This document shows positions 9,898 to 18,721 of a DNA stretch of 64,000 bases, in pieces (the first letter of the stretch is position 1; every line of letters begins with the position of its first letter). Under the pieces are notes generated by a model. The model ran no database searches, had not been told where the DNA came from, and was given only the letters and a program-made list of their open reading frames with translations. Position numbers and translations under genes: made by a program. This DNA is from an uncultured Helicobacter sp. (GTDB lineage: Bacteria; Campylobacterota; Campylobacteria; Campylobacterales; Helicobacteraceae). The DNA lies in NCBI GenBank assembly GCA_944323645.1, contig CALUTE010000002.1:62001-126000 (forward strand), written 5' to 3'.

Positions 9898-11562
9898 ATG
9901 CGGTTTGTTTTGAGTGATGATGGCATTGAAGATAATGGCGAATTTAAAAAACTTTTTGAAGAAAGTCAAAAAAAAGAAGAAACAGGGCAAATAAAGACAG
10001 GCAAAGTAATTGCTATACATCCAGATGTCTTGTTAATTGATGTAGGCGAGAAGGTGGAGGGGCGCTTGCCAATCGAAGAAGTTACAGACAAAGATGGCAC
10101 CATACCTTTTAAAGTTGATGATAGTATTGAGGTGTTTGTTTCCTCAGGGCGTTCAGAGAGGCCAAGTGTCTCTTATAAAAAAGCCATAAAGGTTACAAAA
10201 ATTCAAGAAAAAATTAAAGAACTTGGCGATGAATTCCAAGATAAAGTTGTTGAAGGTAAAATTATACGCAAAAATAAGGGTGGCTATGTGCTTGAGGAGG
10301 ATGGAGTTGAATATTTTTTACCACGCGCTAGTGCTGCACTAAAAGATCCTGCAAAAAGTATAGGAAAAAAGGTAAAAGTTTGCATCATTGATGTGCGTCC
10401 AGAGGAAAAATCAATTATTGTATCGCGCAAACGATTTTTTGAGATAGATGATGTACGACAAACCGAAGGTATTAAAAAGCTTTTGGAGGAAGAAGGCAAG
10501 GTTTTTAATGGTGTGGTAAAAAATATTACAAGCTTTGGTATGTTTGTCGAGGTAGATGGCGTTAAAGGACTTGTACACTATACAGAGATTAGTCATAGAG
10601 GTCCTGTAAATACAGCCAAGCTCTATAAGGAAGGTGATAGTGTTGCGTTAAAGGTAGTAGGCTATGATAAAGAGAAAAAGCGCTTATCCTTTTCGGTTAA
10701 AGCTGTTACAGAAGACCCTTGGAAAGAGATACAAAAGGAATTGAAAAAGGGCTATACAATTAAAGTTGTTGTTAGTAATATTGAGCCTTATGGTGTATTT
10801 GTAGATATTGGTAATGATATTGAGGGATTTTTGCATATCTCTGAAATATCTTGGAGCAAAGATATTAAACATCCTAGTGATTTTTTGAAAGTTGGTGAAG
10901 AGATTGACGTAGAGGTTATTGAGATTGATTCTGTCAATCGAAGATTGCGCGTTTCGCTAAAAAATCTTCTCGAAAAGCCTTTTGATGGTTTTGCAAAAAC
11001 CCATAAAGTTGGCGATGTGATAAAAGGTAAAGTGGTTACACTTACGGATTTTGGGGCATTTGTTTCTTTTGGAAAGGTAGATGGTTTGCTGCACAACGAA
11101 GATGCATTTTGGGAAAAAGGGATAAAATGTAAAGATGTGTTGAAAGTTGGTGAGGAAATTGATGTGTGTATTATTAAAATTGATACTACCAATCAGAGAA
11201 TTTCCCTAGGTCGTCGTGCTCTTGAAGAATCTCCGGCTGAAGTTTTTGCTAAAAAGCACAAGGTAGATGAAATTGTAAAGGGTAAGGTAATTGATATTAA
11301 AGATTTTGGTGTATTTATAGAGGTTGATGGTATGGATGCACTTATTAAAAATGATGATTTGTATCCTCTAAAAAAAGATGAGATTCAAAAAGATAGTGAG
11401 ATTGAAGGGGTTATCCTATCAATTGATAAGCAAAGCAACCGCGTGCGTGTTTCAGTCAAGCGATTAGAGCAGCAAAGACAAAAAGATGAGATTAAAGCAT
11501 TTAATTTTGATAATAAGATGACTCTTGGAGATAAGTTAAAGGACAAGATTCAGCATTCATAA
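9898..11562 (+). CDS. rpsA: 30S ribosomal protein S1
   Basis: mRNA-binding ribosomal protein with six S1 (OB-fold) repeats in 554 residues. Each repeat opens with a G(K)V..I...G.FV type strand, for example VVKNITSFGMFVEVDGVKG, VSNIEPYGVFVDIG and VVTLTDFGAFVSFG. The start ATG at 9898 follows AAAGGG, and a TAGAAT about 30 bp upstream could be the -10. It is followed 9 bp later by a small membrane-protein gene and then serA, the same order as in H. pylori and Campylobacter. Confidence 0.96.
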   Translation: MRFVLSDDGIEDNGEFKKLFEESQKKEETGQIKTGKVIAIHPDVLLIDVGEKVEGRLPIEEVTDKDGTIPFKVDDSIEVFVSSGRSERPSVSYKKAIKVTKIQEKIKELGDEFQDKVVEGKIIRKNKGGYVLEEDGVEYFLPRASAALKDPAKSIGKKVKVCIIDVRPEEKSIIVSRKRFFEIDDVRQTEGIKKLLEEEGKVFNGVVKNITSFGMFVEVDGVKGLVHYTEISHRGPVNTAKLYKEGDSVALKVVGYDKEKKRLSFSVKAVTEDPWKEIQKELKKGYTIKVVVSNIEPYGVFVDIGNDIEGFLHISEISWSKDIKHPSDFLKVGEEIDVEVIEIDSVNRRLRVSLKNLLEKPFDGFAKTHKVGDVIKGKVVTLTDFGAFVSFGKVDGLLHNEDAFWEKGIKCKDVLKVGEEIDVCIIKIDTTNQRISLGRRALEESPAEVFAKKHKVDEIVKGKVIDIKDFGVFIEVDGMDALIKNDDLYPLKKDEIQKDSEIEGVILSIDKQSNRVRVSVKRLEQQRQKDEIKAFNFDNKMTLGDKLKDKIQHS

Positions 11563-11571
11563 AGTGTATAA

Positions 11572-12039
11572 ATGAAAAGCAAAATTATTTGGTTGGTTTT
11601 GACTATAAGTGTATTTATAGGGGCAAGCCTTGGTTGGCTCTTTCATTATAAGGATTCTGTAAGCAAAGAGCATATTACGTTTAACTTTTTTAATGAAGCC
11701 CCTTTGGCTCAAGCACCAAAAACAACAAGAGATAGTTGGCTTGACAATGCAAGGAATTTTAACAAATCCTATTCATATCCAGCTCAAGAGTTTGAGGTGT
11801 TTGTTGATTTTATGGATCCTAATATACAGGCAATCCCAGAAAAGCTTTTTGTCGCGGCAGTCGATAGTTTTTTATTTTCTTGCTTAAATGAATTATTAAA
11901 AGATCGCGAGGTAGAATTTGCTTATAGTAAAAATAGCAATGTGATTGATTTAGTGATTTATCTACCTAAAGAATATACTAAGGCACAGAATCTAATACAA
12001 GAATTACAATACTATGAGATACCTTATACATACCAATAA
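11572..12039 (+). CDS. Conserved hypothetical membrane-anchored protein between rpsA and serA
   Basis: The 155-residue protein starts with a single N-terminal hydrophobic segment (IIWLVLTISVFIGASLGWLF), probably an uncleaved anchor, followed by a soluble domain of unknown fold outside the cytoplasm. Homologues occupy the rpsA-serA gap in related genomes, so the position rather than any motif supports it as a real gene. It starts 9 bp after rpsA and ends 12 bp before serA, with an AAAGGAG site for serA in the gap. I cannot assign a function. Confidence 0.8.
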   Translation: MKSKIIWLVLTISVFIGASLGWLFHYKDSVSKEHITFNFFNEAPLAQAPKTTRDSWLDNARNFNKSYSYPAQEFEVFVDFMDPNIQAIPEKLFVAAVDSFLFSCLNELLKDREVEFAYSKNSNVIDLVIYLPKEYTKAQNLIQELQYYEIPYTYQ

Positions 12040-12051
12040 AGGAGATAGTCA

Positions 12052-13632
12052 ATGTATAAAATAGCAGTGTGTGATCATATTCACCAAAAAGGGCTTGATA
12101 TGCTCTTTTCACAAAGCGATATCACAACATTTAATTTTGCAGATCTTCCTAAAGATGAGCTACTTAAGTCGCTCGATACAATTGATGTAGTAATTACTCG
12201 TAGCTCAACAGCTGTGGGTGAAACATTTTTATCGAGTGTACCAAAATTAAAAGCTATAGTGAGAGCCGGCGTTGGTGTAGATAACGTTGATATAGAAGCT
12301 TGCTCAAAACGAGGTATTGTTGTTATGAATGTGCCAACAGCAAACACTATTGCCGCAGTTGAGCTTACAATGACACATATTTTAAGTGCGATACGTAATT
12401 TTCCTGGTGCCAATGCACAGCTAAAAGAAGCCCGCAAATGGAAGCGTGAGGATTGGTATGGAACAGAGCTTAAGGGCAAAAAGGTTGGCATTATAGGGTT
12501 TGGCAATATTGGATCGCGCGTAGGAATTCGTTGTAAGGCATTTGAGGCAGAAGTAATTACCTATGATCCCTATATTCTACCTTCTAAGGCTATTGATTTG
12601 GGGATTGATTATACAAAGCAATTTGATGAGATTCTTGCTTGTGATATTATCACGATTCATACTCCAAAAAATGCTGAAACCAAAAATATGATCACTGCCA
12701 AAGAAATTGCAAAAATGAAAGATGGTGTGATTCTTATTAACTGCGCGCGCGGTGGATTATATAATGAAGAAGATTTATATAAAGGGCTTGAGAGTGGAAA
12801 AATTCGCTGGGCGGGTATTGATGTATTTGATAAAGAGCCGGGTACTAATTGCAAACTTTTGGATCTGCCAAATGTCTATGTTACACCCCATATTGGCGCA
12901 AATACATTGGAATCCCAGGAAGAAATAGCAAAACAAGCCGCACAAGCTGCTATGGAAGCCGCAAGAGGAATCGCCTATCCAAATGCGCTTAATCTTCCTT
13001 CAAATAATGAACAAGTACCAAGCTTTTTTGGTTTTTATGCCGAGCTTACACAAAAGCTTGGTTTTCTCTGTTCGCAGCTTGATAAGGGTGCAATCACTTC
13101 TATTCAAATCGTTGCTCAAGGTGAGATTAGTAAATACATCGATTTGCTTGAGACGTATGCTATTGTGGGCGTGCTCAAGCCATCACTTGATGATAAGATC
13201 AACTATGTCAATGCACCATTTTTGGCAAAAGAGCGTGGTATAGAGGTAAAAAAACTTGCCAAAGAGAGTTCCAAATCCTATAAAAATCTCATAACACTCA
13301 CATCACATACAAGCAATGGCAGCTTGAGTGTGTCAGGGACAGTGTTTGATGATAATATTATCCGACTAAGTGCTATCAATGAGTTTGAAGCCTTGATTGA
13401 ACCAAAAGGTCGTATGATACTTTTTAGAAATACTGATGTGCCAGGAGTAATAGGTAATGTAGGACAAATTCTTGGTAAGCACCGCATTAATATCGCTGAT
13501 TTTCGCCTCGCACGAAACAAAAATAACGAAGCTCTTGCTGTAATCTTGATAGATAATGAAGCTACAAGTGATGTTATGCAAGAACTTGCCGACATAGAGG
13601 CTTGCTTATCTGTACATTTAGTGGTGATATAA
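12052..13632 (+). CDS. serA: D-3-phosphoglycerate dehydrogenase
   Basis: Oxidises 3-phosphoglycerate to phosphohydroxypyruvate, the first step of serine synthesis. It is a long-form enzyme (526 residues). The substrate domain contains RAGVGVDNVD. The NAD domain contains GFGNIGSRVG, the catalytic Arg in INCARGG and the catalytic His in TPHIGANT. An intervening domain follows, then a C-terminal ACT domain (about residues 455-526, from FRNTDVPGVIGNVGQIL) that usually senses serine. The start follows AAAGGAG. Confidence 0.97.
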   Translation: MYKIAVCDHIHQKGLDMLFSQSDITTFNFADLPKDELLKSLDTIDVVITRSSTAVGETFLSSVPKLKAIVRAGVGVDNVDIEACSKRGIVVMNVPTANTIAAVELTMTHILSAIRNFPGANAQLKEARKWKREDWYGTELKGKKVGIIGFGNIGSRVGIRCKAFEAEVITYDPYILPSKAIDLGIDYTKQFDEILACDIITIHTPKNAETKNMITAKEIAKMKDGVILINCARGGLYNEEDLYKGLESGKIRWAGIDVFDKEPGTNCKLLDLPNVYVTPHIGANTLESQEEIAKQAAQAAMEAARGIAYPNALNLPSNNEQVPSFFGFYAELTQKLGFLCSQLDKGAITSIQIVAQGEISKYIDLLETYAIVGVLKPSLDDKINYVNAPFLAKERGIEVKKLAKESSKSYKNLITLTSHTSNGSLSVSGTVFDDNIIRLSAINEFEALIEPKGRMILFRNTDVPGVIGNVGQILGKHRINIADFRLARNKNNEALAVILIDNEATSDVMQELADIEACLSVHLVVI

Positions 13633-13648
13633 TAGGATTTTACTTGTT

Positions 13649-14170
13649 ATGGGGTTTTGGCGTTGTTCTTATGCCAAAGTACAAGTATTGTTTTTTTTGC
13701 TGTGTTGGGTACAACTTGGTATATTGAAATCTAACGAAAATATACCAAATGCAAATGCAAATGACTTTCTTAGGCTCTATGAACAAGATCTTAAAGAAGC
13801 ATATCGCCTCGTTTTATATGGCTCTCAGACACGTAATTATGTTTTGTTTCGCGGTTATCATTTGATTGATTATGAAATTTACAAAATACTTAGCCAAAAA
13901 GAATTACAAAATATAAAAAAGCCTCTGATATTTTTTTATGGAATCTTAAAAGGCAAACCATTTTATAGTGAGTTAGGAGGTGTAAGTATTATGGTGGTTC
14001 TTGCAAGTAACGTTGGTGATAAAAAGGCTCCAGTGATTGCTCTCAATTTTCAAGGAAGGTATTTTAGCGACTTGCTCACCATTGGGGAAGATGGAGAATT
14101 TTATGCACTTTGCGCTCCACCATCAGTGCATCGTTGTTTATTGCTAGGGATTGGCGAGAAATGGTGGTAG
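13649..14170 (+). CDS. Hypothetical exported protein
   Basis: A 173-residue protein with a hydrophobic N-terminal stretch (VLFFLLCWVQLGIL) that looks like a signal peptide, then a mixed domain without motifs I recognise. It starts 16 bp after serA on the same strand, with a weak ribosome site (AGGA, 10-11 bases away). Coding character (codon pattern, length, clean termination before a dyad) supports a real gene. The function is unknown, and an internal start would shorten the leader. Confidence 0.6.
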   Translation: MGFWRCSYAKVQVLFFLLCWVQLGILKSNENIPNANANDFLRLYEQDLKEAYRLVLYGSQTRNYVLFRGYHLIDYEIYKILSQKELQNIKKPLIFFYGILKGKPFYSELGGVSIMVVLASNVGDKKAPVIALNFQGRYFSDLLTIGEDGEFYALCAPPSVHRCLLLGIGEKWW

Positions 14171-14215
14171 AATAACCAAAAATTTACAGCTATACTTGTC
14201 GGCAATAGATTTTTA

Positions 14216-14238
14216 AAATCCATATCGTGGGTGGATTT
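14216..14238. terminator. Possible terminator between convergent genes
   Basis: AAATCCA and TGGATTT form a 7-bp stem with a 9-nt loop in the 189-bp gap between the + strand hypothetical gene and rpsR on the minus strand. On the minus strand a short T run follows the stem, so it may end the rpsF-ssb-rpsR transcript. The stem is weak. Confidence 0.35.
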
Positions 14239-14359
14239 AGGTGTTTTCTCATTACAAGAGTATCGCCAAGACGTTCATACAAAGAGTAGATTTTAGAAGC
14301 TGATGATTCTCCAGAATCCAAAGAACCTACTCTATAGATTTTTATACAACAGAGGCAAA

Positions 14360-14614
14360 CTAAAGTTTAAAAGGATTCTCTATAACTTTTTTATGATCAA
14401 TTACATAAGGAATCAGCGCCATATGGCGAGCACGTTTGATAGCTACCTCAACTCGCTCTTGCCATTTTTTTGTATTACCTGTAAGGCGACGCGGCATAAT
14501 CTTGTAGCGTTCTGAAAGAGAGTGTTTGAGCATATCAATATCTTTATAATCGATAAACTCAATCTTTGCTTCTGTATATTTGCAGTAGCGTTTAGAGTAT
14601 TTTTTTCTTTCCAT
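14360..14614 (-). CDS. rpsR: 30S ribosomal protein S18
   Basis: A small basic ribosomal protein that sits on the platform of the 30S subunit beside S6. The 84 residues include the conserved [25 protein letters not shown] core, read here as [10 protein letters not shown] and [10 protein letters not shown], and the basic [11 protein letters not shown] end. It lies 9 bp after ssb, in the standard rpsF-ssb-rpsR order. Confidence 0.97.
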   Translation of the reverse strand: MERKKYSKRYCKYTEAKIEFIDYKDIDMLKHSLSERYKIMPRRLTGNTKKWQERVEVAIKRARHMALIPYVIDHKKVIENPFKL

Positions 14615-14623
14615 AGTATTCTC

Positions 14624-15136
14624 CTAAAATGGTATTTCGTCATCATCGATGTCGATACTTGGGATATTTTGCACACCTTGCGAAGAGGATTCTTTGCTTG
14701 GGGACATATTTTGTTTATAGCCATTATCGTGGGGCATATGGTCATACCTGTCGTTTGCTTGTCCATAATTACCAGATTCGTTGTACTCTACACGATTACT
14801 ATCTTGGCTTTTACTATCAAGCATTTGCATACTTTCTGAAACAATAGCGTGTTTAGAGCGTTTTTGCCCGCTTTGATCCATCCAAGTTTCATATACAAGT
14901 CGCCCCTCAATAAGGACCTTGCTACCTTTGCGCAGATATTGTTCAGCAACTTCAGCAGTACGCCCAAAAAGCTTGACATCAATAAAGCAAGTTTCATCGC
15001 CCTTTGTGCCATCTTGCTTAGTGAAACGGCGATTGCTTGCAAGACCAAGTGTTGCTATAGCTGCACCAGAAGGAAGATAGCGTTTCTCAACATCACGTGT
15101 AAGATTACCTATCATTATGATTTTGTTAAACATCAT
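14624..15136 (-). CDS. ssb: Single-stranded DNA-binding protein
   Basis: Binds and protects single-stranded DNA during replication and repair. The OB-fold fills residues 1-110 (MIGNLTRDVEKRYLPSG, FIDVKLFGRTAEVAEQYL, VLIEGRL). A disordered linker follows, and the tail ends in DIDDDEIPF, the acidic tip that recruits partner proteins. At 170 residues it is a normal length. The start has a second ATG one codon in. It lies 6 bp after rpsF. Confidence 0.97.
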   Translation of the reverse strand: MMFNKIIMIGNLTRDVEKRYLPSGAAIATLGLASNRRFTKQDGTKGDETCFIDVKLFGRTAEVAEQYLRKGSKVLIEGRLVYETWMDQSGQKRSKHAIVSESMQMLDSKSQDSNRVEYNESGNYGQANDRYDHMPHDNGYKQNMSPSKESSSQGVQNIPSIDIDDDEIPF

Positions 15137-15142
15137 AAACCC

Positions 15143-15580
15143 TTATACTTTTGGCACTTCTTGTTGTGTAGATTCTGCTATTTCTTGTGCTTCCCCATTT
15201 GGTTTAGCCTTATCGGATTCTATTTTTTTTGTTTTTGGCTCTGGCTTTTTATTGGCGCGGTCGATAAGGGTTTGCCAAGCTTTTTGTTCTTTTTTGCTTT
15301 CGTATTTTATGACAATAAAACGCAGTATATCTTCATTGATTCGATATAAGCGTTCAAGCTCTAAAATCGCTTTAGGATCAGTCTGAAAGTAGATGACAAA
15401 ATAATAGCCACGTTTATGCTTTTTGATCTCATACGCAAGATTTCTCATTCCCATATCAAGACAGGTTGCAATTTGACCGCCGTTTTTAGTGATGACATCT
15501 TTGTAGAAATCAATTTTTTGTCGGATTTCCTCTTCAACTAGTGTTGGTTTGATGATAAACATCGTCTCATAGTGTTTCAT
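15143..15580 (-). CDS. rpsF: 30S ribosomal protein S6
   Basis: Ribosomal protein that pairs with S18. Residues 1-100 carry the S6 fold ([34 protein letters not shown]), and a 40-residue lysine- and glutamate-rich tail extends beyond it, as is common in this phylum. The ribosome site is AAGGAG. Upstream on the minus strand a TATAAA element between rpsF and holA could be the operon promoter. Confidence 0.96.
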   Translation of the reverse strand: MKHYETMFIIKPTLVEEEIRQKIDFYKDVITKNGGQIATCLDMGMRNLAYEIKKHKRGYYFVIYFQTDPKAILELERLYRINEDILRFIVIKYESKKEQKAWQTLIDRANKKPEPKTKKIESDKAKPNGEAQEIAESTQQEVPKV

Positions 15581-15649
15581 AAAAAGTACTCCTTATGGTT
15601 TGCGCCCTTAAACTTTATACTTAAGAGCAAGAAAGTAAAACTTCGGATT

Positions 15650-16708
15650 CTATCGAATAAAAGCTTGAAGTTTCATTAAGCAGCGCATAGAAATGCTTTT
15701 TGTACCGCGCATTAGCTCATTGCGCCAAGAACCAAAGAGTTTAAAAATCTCTAAAAATGCCCTTTCTTTGATAGCCAAAGCGCGTTCTGAAAGAGTTTGG
15801 GCTACAAAGCTTGGTGCTGCATAGCCCAAAATTTCTTTTGTATCCGCTCTGCCATAGAGTCGAATATGGGCTGCAAATAAAAAAAGCTGATAAAAATACC
15901 GCTCAAGCTCGCTAAGAAGTGCTATTTCATTGACTCCCGCTTCAAGCATTTTTGTAAATATTTCAAGAGGTTTTCCTTTTGAAAAGAGTGATAACAACAA
16001 ATCATCTACTTCTACATTTCCAAGTCCATAGCACAAGAATGCTATATCTTTTTGTTCAATAGGTTTTTCTAAGATTGCAAACTTTGTAAGCTCACTACAA
16101 GCAATCCCAATATCAAAGTTTTGCATAATAAGTAGTGCTTCTAGGTTGGCATTGGTTATGGAAATATGTAATTCATCAGCTTTTTGGCGTAAAAATTCGA
16201 TCGCTTCCTTTGGTGTTGGTGTAAAAAATCGCACTTCTACTACGCCATTTTTTGGCTTATTTTCATGGGGTATGTGTGTGGTGCTTGTATTAGTATTTGA
16301 TAGAGCGATAGCTTCTATTGCATCATTTTTAAAGATAGAGCTAAGGGCACGAAAATCACGTGCATATTGGCTTGGAGTTTTGTTTTCTGCACAATAAAAC
16401 TCGACAATAAGAGCATTATCTGGATTCTGCTTAATTGCATTTAGCATAGCATTTATTTCTTTATCGCTAGGTTTTTTATCAAGTTTTAGCACTACACATT
16501 GTCTATCGCCAAACAGACTGCTTTGAGAAAGTATTCCCAACACATCTTCAAAGACATATTCTACATAATAAAAGATTTGTGGTATAAACCCAAGAGTGCG
16601 TAAAATCTGCTTGGAGTATGCTTGGATCAAAAAATCACTTTCGCCATATAGAAGCGTGGCACGTGGTATATGTGTGCGCAAATAAATATCAAACTCTTTT
16701 TTATACAT
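15650..16708 (-). CDS. holA: DNA polymerase III subunit delta
   Basis: Opens the sliding clamp ring as part of the clamp loader. The 352-residue protein has the delta pattern: an N-terminal degenerate ATPase fold (LLYGESDFLIQAYSK, VVLKLDKKPSDKEIN), a middle helical region (YGLGNVEVDDLLLSLFSKG), and a C-terminal collar domain (LYGRADTKEILGYAAPSFV). Its start overlaps the end of mqnA by 8 bp. The same gene precedes rpsF in H. pylori. Confidence 0.88.
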   Translation of the reverse strand: MYKKEFDIYLRTHIPRATLLYGESDFLIQAYSKQILRTLGFIPQIFYYVEYVFEDVLGILSQSSLFGDRQCVVLKLDKKPSDKEINAMLNAIKQNPDNALIVEFYCAENKTPSQYARDFRALSSIFKNDAIEAIALSNTNTSTTHIPHENKPKNGVVEVRFFTPTPKEAIEFLRQKADELHISITNANLEALLIMQNFDIGIACSELTKFAILEKPIEQKDIAFLCYGLGNVEVDDLLLSLFSKGKPLEIFTKMLEAGVNEIALLSELERYFYQLFLFAAHIRLYGRADTKEILGYAAPSFVAQTLSERALAIKERAFLEIFKLFGSWRNELMRGTKSISMRCLMKLQAFIR

Positions 16709-17435
16709 CGCATTTTCTTGTGATTATTTGGTGTTTGGCGCGTTTGTAAATGCGACTTGGGAGCTTTTGGCGTTGCAAGCGTGCAGCTCGATAAAAACGC
16801 ATAATACCAAGTATTTCTTTGCTACCTATGGCATAGTAAATATGCGTAAGATATGCGAGGATATAAGCTTTTGGGATATTAGATTCTATGGCGTATTTTG
16901 TCAGCATATAATGGGGAATTTTCACTCTTTTAGCATTGAAGCAAGTAGATATGCGTTGGTAAAAATCTTTGTAGCGATTAAAACAGAGCCTTCCAAATAC
17001 AAAAGGCAAACGATGTTTGTCAAACCATACCTTGCCCATATCGATGTGTTCGCCGCCCTTATAGCGATACAAAAGCGCACGATCACCAATCAACACGGAG
17101 CCTTTGAGCCCAAGAATCTCACTTAAGATATTGGAAGTATCGGATTGATAGTCTTTAGTGCCCAAAGAATCCAAGGGCTTAATAAGAACACTCCAAACTG
17201 CACCTTTTGCGATGATACCGCTTTTTGTTGTTTTTTTGAGTAGATGTGCGCGATAGCCCGCGATCGATGAGATAAACCCAGCATCAATGCGGTGAAAGAA
17301 AAAGGATTGGTTAAGCTTAGAAGGATAAGAGCAGTTGGCAAAAGCTGATAACTTGAAGCGTAGCGGAGCAGGGTAGGATTTTAAAAATACATCAAATGGC
17401 AACAGATTGAGATATTGGATTTTTCCAAAACGCAT
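16701..17435 (-). CDS. mqnA: Chorismate dehydratase MqnA (futalosine pathway)
   Basis: Removes water from chorismate, the first committed step of menaquinone synthesis by the futalosine route used in Campylobacterota. The 244 residues start with the family hallmark GKIQYLNLLPFDVFL and have the periplasmic-binding-like fold (DAGFISSIAGYRA). The C-terminal 30 residues are basic. Its stop overlaps the holA start. A TGC-TATACT promoter lies just upstream at 17465-17473. Confidence 0.85.
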   Translation of the reverse strand: MRFGKIQYLNLLPFDVFLKSYPAPLRFKLSAFANCSYPSKLNQSFFFHRIDAGFISSIAGYRAHLLKKTTKSGIIAKGAVWSVLIKPLDSLGTKDYQSDTSNILSEILGLKGSVLIGDRALLYRYKGGEHIDMGKVWFDKHRLPFVFGRLCFNRYKDFYQRISTCFNAKRVKIPHYMLTKYAIESNIPKAYILAYLTHIYYAIGSKEILGIMRFYRAARLQRQKLPSRIYKRAKHQIITRKCDV

Positions 17436-17464
17436 TAGGCAGCCCTTAAAGTTTGATTTTCATA

Positions 17465-17473
17465 AGTATAGCA
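17465..17473 (-). promoter_or_regulatory. Extended -10 promoter of mqnA-holA
   Basis: On the minus strand TGC-TATACT ends about 30 bp before the mqnA ATG, giving a short leader. The same TGC-TATAAT pattern occurs before legI and legB. Confidence 0.5.
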
Positions 17474-17556
17474 TTTTATTGATTGCATATTGAATAGCTT
17501 GGTTGGCGTAGAATCTAGTTTATAAATAATGACTAGTTAGATTTTTGCAAGCGACA

Positions 17557-17595
17557 CTAGAATTTTGTAGATTCTAAGATTGTACAAAATCCTAG
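17557..17595. terminator. Inverted repeat downstream of the glycan island, possible terminator
   Basis: CTAG-A-ATTTTGTA pairs with TACAAAAT-C-CTAG, 12 of 13 positions matched. It lies in the 211-bp gap between the legI stop and the mqnA start, 52 bp downstream of legI. There is no clear T run after it, so a terminator role is only plausible. The rest of the gap holds the mqnA promoter and nothing else I can identify. Confidence 0.35.
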
Positions 17596-17646
17596 TGCTT
17601 TGGGATTTGACACCTTGCACCCTTTAGATTCTGGGGTTTTATGCCT

Positions 17647-18654
17647 TTAAAGTTCTATCATTTCATCAGGTTCAAAGTTTCTTATAGCCTTTGTTCCTAC
17701 GACTTTATCCCAATCCATTGGTGAAATACCACCGGCTGGGCGCTTAACATAGAGATTACTTTCATCAAGCGTTTCGCCCTGCTTGATTGCGCGATTTGCT
17801 ACGATAGATTTTCGCGCTATTGGTTTGTTTTTCGCTTCGCTAGCGCTTGTGCGTTTGATACCATCGCCAAGTGCTAGTTCGATCTGTCGGATTCCTTCAA
17901 CCATAGCTTTTAGCTCGCTTGGTTCAAGGCTCGCCTTATGATCTGGTCCTTCCATATTTTTGTCTAGTGTGAAGTGTTTTTCGATGATACAAGCACCCAT
18001 ACCTACTGCGGCAAAAGGGATAGCAATACCGGGCGTATGATCTGAATAACCAACAGGTAATAAAAAAGCCTTTTTGAGGCTTTTCATAGCTTTTAGATTG
18101 ACATCACAAAAGGGCGTTGGGTACTCTGTGTTGCATTGTAAAAGCGTGATTTTTTCACGCTTTGTACCAGAGCTTGTGAGAATCTCAAGTGCAGATTCTA
18201 TCTCCCCAAGATTAGCCATACCTGTAGAGAGAATCACTTGCTTGTTGAGTTTGCCTATTTTTCGGAGATATGGGAGGTTTGTTATCTCACCACTTGGAAT
18301 CTTAAAAATCTCTAGCCCAAGTTGGTTGAGCAAATCAACACTTTCTAAATCAAAGGGTGTTGAGAGGAATTGTATATTTCTTTGTTGGCAATGCTGTATG
18401 AGAATCTCCCAAGCACTATCATCTAAAATGAGCTTTTGTATCATTTCAAGTTGGGATTCTGTGTCGTTTTTGGTATTTTCTATTTGGTATTGTGCTTTTT
18501 TTGCAAAGCGACTTACGACATTTTCAGCCTTTGCGGTTTGGAATTTTACAATATCTGCTCCAGAGTCTGCTGCTACATCGATGAGTTTTTTTGCGAGTTC
18601 TATATCGCCATTATGATTTACGCCTGCTTCAGCGATGATAAGCACCTTTTTCAT
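17647..18654 (-). CDS. NeuB/LegI-family nonulosonic acid synthase (probably N,N'-diacetyllegionaminic acid synthase)
   Basis: Condenses a 6-carbon amino sugar with phosphoenolpyruvate to form a 9-carbon sialic-acid-like sugar. The start MKKVLIIAEAGVNHNGD is typical of the LegI/NeuB2 branch. The barrel motifs FQTAKAENVVS, LSTPFD, FKIPSGEI, LSTGMA, LQCNTEYPTP, GYSDHTPG and EKHFTLD follow. The C-terminal antifreeze-like (SAF) domain begins near residue 275 (ARKSIVANRAIKQGE). I chose the start at 18654, where AAGGAAAGG precedes ATG; an earlier in-frame ATG at 18687 lacks this. It has its own TGC-TATAAT promoter and no G-tract, so it is insulated from phase variation. The substrate cannot be proven from sequence, but LegB and LegC homologues in the same island favour legionaminic acid. 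Confidence 0.9.
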   Translation of the reverse strand: MKKVLIIAEAGVNHNGDIELAKKLIDVAADSGADIVKFQTAKAENVVSRFAKKAQYQIENTKNDTESQLEMIQKLILDDSAWEILIQHCQQRNIQFLSTPFDLESVDLLNQLGLEIFKIPSGEITNLPYLRKIGKLNKQVILSTGMANLGEIESALEILTSSGTKREKITLLQCNTEYPTPFCDVNLKAMKSLKKAFLLPVGYSDHTPGIAIPFAAVGMGACIIEKHFTLDKNMEGPDHKASLEPSELKAMVEGIRQIELALGDGIKRTSASEAKNKPIARKSIVANRAIKQGETLDESNLYVKRPAGGISPMDWDKVVGTKAIRNFEPDEMIEL

Positions 18655-18685
18655 TATTAACCTTTCCTTGTAGAAGTAGCTTGGC

Positions 18686-18694
18686 ATTATAGCA
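18686..18694 (-). promoter_or_regulatory. Extended -10 promoter of the LegI-like gene
   Basis: TGC-TATAAT on the minus strand, about 32 bp before the ATG at 18654, in a 67-bp gap after the FkbM gene. The match is a perfect extended -10 and implies transcription independent of the upstream island genes. Confidence 0.6.
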
Positions 18695-18721
18695 GGATAA
18701 GCTTAAACTTATTGCTAACGC